Of a stretch of 47,811 bases of DNA, positions 45,538 through 47,811 are shown piece after piece; the first letter of the stretch is position 1; every line of letters begins with the position of its first letter. The position numbers and the translations under genes were made by a program. The notes beneath the pieces were generated by a model that was not told the DNA's origin, searched no databases, and was given only the letters and a program-made list of their open reading frames with translations. This DNA comes from an uncultured Vibrio sp. (GTDB lineage Bacteria > Pseudomonadota > Gammaproteobacteria > Enterobacterales > Vibrionaceae), in the NCBI RefSeq assembly GCF_947488985.1, contig NZ_CANLBV010000027.1, forward strand, positions 1-47,811, read 5' to 3'.

Positions 45538-46776
45538 TTGCATACTCTAGAACAATTAAAATCAGGGCAACTAAAAGGTATTAAGCGCTTAAAACTGTCA
45601 GAAGGTCTCACCGAATTTCCATTAGAGATCTTAGAGCTCGCCGATTCACTAGAGATTCTGGATCTTTCAGGAAATCAGTTATCGGAGCTTCCACAAGAGT
45701 TAATACAGCTAACTAATCTACGTATTATCTTTGCGTCGAATAACCTATTTACGCACCTTCCTGATGTTCTTGGTTCGCTTCCTAAGCTTGAAATGGTTGG
45801 CTTCAAGACCAACCAAATCAAAACCGTGAGCGAAGAGTCCCTACCCGCTCAATTGCGCTGGTTAATTCTGACGGATAATGCCATCGAGGTTCTCCCTAAC
45901 TCACTGGGTGAAAGACCACGACTGCAAAAACTGGCACTCGCAGGCAACCAACTTCGCGCTTTACCTGAAAGTATGGCAAAGTTAGCCAACCTCGAACTGG
46001 TTCGTCTGTCTGCAAACCAACTGACTGAATTTCCAGAGTTCCTTGTTAAGCTACCAAAGCTTGCTTGGTTAGCCTTTGCGGGTAATCCGTTTTGCAAACA
46101 CCCTAGCAGCTTAGATAGCGTGCCAGCGGTGAGTTCGCAATGTTACTCATTGAATCAAGAGCTTGGTCAAGGTGCTTCAGGCGTGATCTCTCATGCAAGC
46201 TGGTTAAATAGCGATTTTGATTTCCCTCAGGAAGTAGCAGTTAAAGTCTTCAAAGGCGAAGTGACAAGCGACGGTTACCCACATGATGAACTGGAAGCGT
46301 GTCTTCAAGCTGGTCACCATAGCAACCTAGTGAAGTCTATCGCTCAAGTGGACGAGCAAGATTACCTTGCATTGGTGATGGAGCTTATCTCAAGCAGCTA
46401 TTACAACCTAGGCTTGCCACCGACACTCGAGACTTGCACCCGTGATACTTTCCCAGAAGGTTTCGAACTTCCAATCGCACAAATCGACAACATCGTGACT
46501 CAAATGATTGATGTATTTAATCACCTGCATGACAACAAGGTTTGTCACGGTGACTTATATGCGCACAACACCCTAGTCAATGAGCTAGGTCAAATGATCT
46601 TTGGTGATTTTGGCGCAGCGACAATCTACGGTTACCTAACAGAAGAGCAGCAACAGGGTATTCGACGCATCGAAGCTCGCGCTCTCAAGTGCTTTGTTGA
46701 AGACCTACTAACGGTTTGCTCTACTGACGACATCAATTCAGAACTGTACAAGAAACTTGAAAACTATCACGTATAA
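45538..46776 (+). CDS. Leucine-rich-repeat protein kinase-like protein
   Basis: A 412-residue protein without signal peptide or membrane segment, so probably cytoplasmic. Residues about 18-195 form about eight leucine-rich repeats with a 23-residue period (LEILDLSGNQLSELPQEL type). Residues about 203-412 are a compact protein-kinase-like domain: glycine loop LGQGASGV, lysine strand VAVKVFKGE, catalytic loop CHGDLYAHN (HGD in place of HRD, with the downstream Asn kept) and FGDFGAAT (DFG kept). Only about 53 residues follow DFG, so the C-lobe is short. Start is TTG 45538, with AAGG seven bases upstream; no ATG fits. Kinase activity is plausible since Lys, Asp, Asn and DFG are all present. The target is unknown. 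Confidence 0.82.
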   Translation: MHTLEQLKSGQLKGIKRLKLSEGLTEFPLEILELADSLEILDLSGNQLSELPQELIQLTNLRIIFASNNLFTHLPDVLGSLPKLEMVGFKTNQIKTVSEESLPAQLRWLILTDNAIEVLPNSLGERPRLQKLALAGNQLRALPESMAKLANLELVRLSANQLTEFPEFLVKLPKLAWLAFAGNPFCKHPSSLDSVPAVSSQCYSLNQELGQGASGVISHASWLNSDFDFPQEVAVKVFKGEVTSDGYPHDELEACLQAGHHSNLVKSIAQVDEQDYLALVMELISSSYYNLGLPPTLETCTRDTFPEGFELPIAQIDNIVTQMIDVFNHLHDNKVCHGDLYAHNTLVNELGQMIFGDFGAATIYGYLTEEQQQGIRRIEARALKCFVEDLLTVCSTDDINSELYKKLENYHV

Positions 46777-46819
46777 GAGCTACCAAGCCTAAGTAGCCAA
46801 TCAAGGTTCGATAGAAATG

Positions 46820-46850
46820 AAAAAAGCTAACGTTTGTCGTTAGCTTTTTT
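46820..46850. terminator. Bidirectional terminator between LRR kinase and unknown gene
   Basis: Perfect 13-bp stem AAAAAAGCTAACG (46820-46832) with CGTTAGCTTTTTT (46838-46850) and a five-base loop. It serves both converging genes. Confidence 0.93.
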
Positions 46851-46879
46851 GCTTTTGGACTTTGATGAGTCAAACCGAG

Positions 46880-47317
46880 TTAACTAGCTTCCACCTGAAC
46901 AAGCTTAAGATAAGAGTGAAGCTCTTGGTTTTTATATTCCACCGCTGAGTGGATATTCAAGTCTTTACACGCAACAACATCAAACTGGTAACGATTGTCA
47001 CCTTTGCTGATTTCAACTTGCAGCAACCCGCCTTTGAGCAGCCAAGTACCCTGAGTTTCAAACCGATCAAACAAACGGTATTCCGTTAGACTACCACCCG
47101 AATGAAAGTGAACCTCAGTAATGTACCCTGCAGGGCAACTTTTTACCCAAGTACGCCCTAAGACATCCTCTTCTACAAAGTTTCTTTTGCTCTCGCACCA
47201 CTTTAAATAATCGGCAATCTCGCTCAGGTCACTGTCTAAGTCATGTTTATCCAGTAATTTTTGCTCTTGCTGTTCGCGGCAATAAAGCTGAAGCAGTGTC
47301 TGTTGGTTATCACTCAT
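46880..47317 (-). CDS. Unrecognised protein, 145 residues
   Basis: I do not recognise a family. The protein is soluble, acidic in its N-terminal third (predicted helical, residues 1-45) and beta-rich from about 50 onward, where alternating segments such as TEVHFHSGGSLTEYRLF and GTWLLKGGLLQVEIS suggest a small beta barrel or lipocalin-like fold. Two cysteines (CKWCES-like region and ACKD) are not in a metal motif. AGGGATGG precedes the ATG. It lies downstream of yqfB on the same strand, separated by a pentanucleotide repeat, and may be co-transcribed with it. Confidence 0.75.
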   Translation of the reverse strand: MSDNQQTLLQLYCREQQEQKLLDKHDLDSDLSEIADYLKWCESKRNFVEEDVLGRTWVKSCPAGYITEVHFHSGGSLTEYRLFDRFETQGTWLLKGGLLQVEISKGDNRYQFDVVACKDLNIHSAVEYKNQELHSYLKLVQVEAS

Positions 47318-47340
47318 TAATCGCCATCCCTAGCTAGTTA

Positions 47341-47370
47341 ATCCAATCCAATCCAATCCAATCCAATCCA
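47341..47370. repeat. Six perfect ATCCA pentanucleotide repeats
   Basis: (ATCCA)6 lies in the 60-bp spacer between yqfB and the unknown 145-residue gene, ending 24 bases upstream of that gene's start codon. Such tracts are prone to change length by slippage. Confidence 0.97.
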
Positions 47371-47377
47371 ATAAGGC

Positions 47378-47695
47378 TTAAGCTACCAACTCATAAGAGA
47401 CAACATAAAGCTCAGAAATCCCAGGGTAGATGTCTTGAATCACGCCCTTCAGAACGTCTAACGTCATGTTCTCTTGCTGAGCATGAAACTCACCCAGTTC
47501 ATCAAACAAAATTGGCTCTACACTGATGATTTTAAGATTACAGAACACACGTCCTTGCTCTAGCGTTGATACTTCCACAACACTACCCGGCTGGTAGTCA
47601 CGCTCAGATTCATCACGAATAGTAATCGTCTTTTTGCCTGAAAGGATATCGGTTTCAAAACGTTCGAAGAACGTCATAGTGGTCGGTGTGCTCAT
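47378..47695 (-). CDS. yqfB: N4-acetylcytidine amidohydrolase, ASCH domain
   Basis: Small ASCH-fold enzyme, 105 residues, that removes the acetyl group from N4-acetylcytidine in nucleoside salvage. The match to E. coli YqfB is clear along its length: TFFERFETDILSGKKTITIR near the start (with the functionally important lysine of the GKKT segment), DESE just after it, and EFHAQQENMTL with VIQDIYPG near the end. Start ATG 47695; an internal ATG five codons later is possible but would leave a shorter product. It may be co-transcribed with the downstream 145-residue gene. Confidence 0.9.
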   Translation of the reverse strand: MSTPTTMTFFERFETDILSGKKTITIRDESERDYQPGSVVEVSTLEQGRVFCNLKIISVEPILFDELGEFHAQQENMTLDVLKGVIQDIYPGISELYVVSYELVA

Positions 47696-47790
47696 AGTAA
47701 ACCTAGCATTAATTAAAGGAATATTGAGGCTAAGTTATACCAATTTGATTAAATTTCTGATCTAATAGTAACTCTGCTCGGAGGTACTAT

Positions 47791-47811
47791 ATGGACATTA
47801 ATTTCCCTCAA
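47791..47811 (+). CDS. Start of a gene cut by the window edge
   Basis: ATG at 47791 has an excellent ribosome-binding site (GGAGG, 47780-47784) seven bases upstream. Only seven codons (MDINFPQ) lie in the window, so the product cannot be named. Confidence 0.6.

Noticed and set aside
1..47811. tRNA or rRNA genes
   Set aside because: I saw no cloverleaf-type segment or rRNA-like sequence in the intergenic regions, although a covariance search was not possible.

Overview
The window reads as chromosomal DNA of a marine Vibrio, most likely the V. splendidus clade. Base composition is moderate in AT, and the gene set (CBM32-PL7 alginate lyase, PL15 and PL17 oligoalginate lyases, NAD(P)-dependent DEH reductase, KdgF/KdgK/Eda, paired sodium:solute symporters) is the alginate-utilisation locus known from V. 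splendidus. Species assignment is inference; no rRNA or other typing gene is present.

Layout. 1-4163: two secreted PL7 alginate lyase genes on the minus strand. 4164-6028: a methyl-accepting chemotaxis gene broken by an exact 17-bp tandem duplication. 6029-7064: a 1-kb gap holding a well-formed promoter, a perfect operator and a strong terminator that together predict an unannotated small RNA. 7065-14616: dehR, a PL15 oligoalginate lyase, a symporter and a GntR/FCD regulator, all on the minus strand and mostly with their own terminators. 14883-18469: a phosphonate-type ABC transporter operon (phnD-phnC-phnE-phnE2). 18536-22845: two coupled PL17 lyases, divergent from kdgF-kdgK-eda (23178-25144). 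26170-27912: a second symporter. 28179-40994: a 4271-residue LapA-type RTX adhesin. 41348-43359: aldehyde dehydrogenase plus TetR. The right end carries a decayed small gene, an ABC-F ATPase, a leucine-rich-repeat kinase, an unrecognised gene, yqfB, and the start of a gene cut by the window edge.

How it works together. Secreted PL7 lyases cut alginate to oligomers. Cytoplasmic PL15/PL17 enzymes release unsaturated monouronates. KdgF linearises these to DEH, DehR reduces DEH to 2-keto-3-deoxygluconate, KdgK phosphorylates that, and Eda splits KDPG to pyruvate and glyceraldehyde-3-phosphate. The symporters probably import the monomer or short oligomers. A palindrome of form TTRTAnTACAA lies upstream of nearly every alginate gene and at the putative sRNA promoter. 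I did not see it at the phn operon, the adhesin or the flanking housekeeping genes. The FCD-type GntR protein encoded here is the obvious candidate to bind it.

Most noteworthy: (1) the operator-controlled sRNA candidate at about 6496-6701; (2) the shared operator series; (3) the frameshifted chemoreceptor next to the lyases; (4) the giant adhesin with a LapG-type cleavage motif and recently homogenised repeats.
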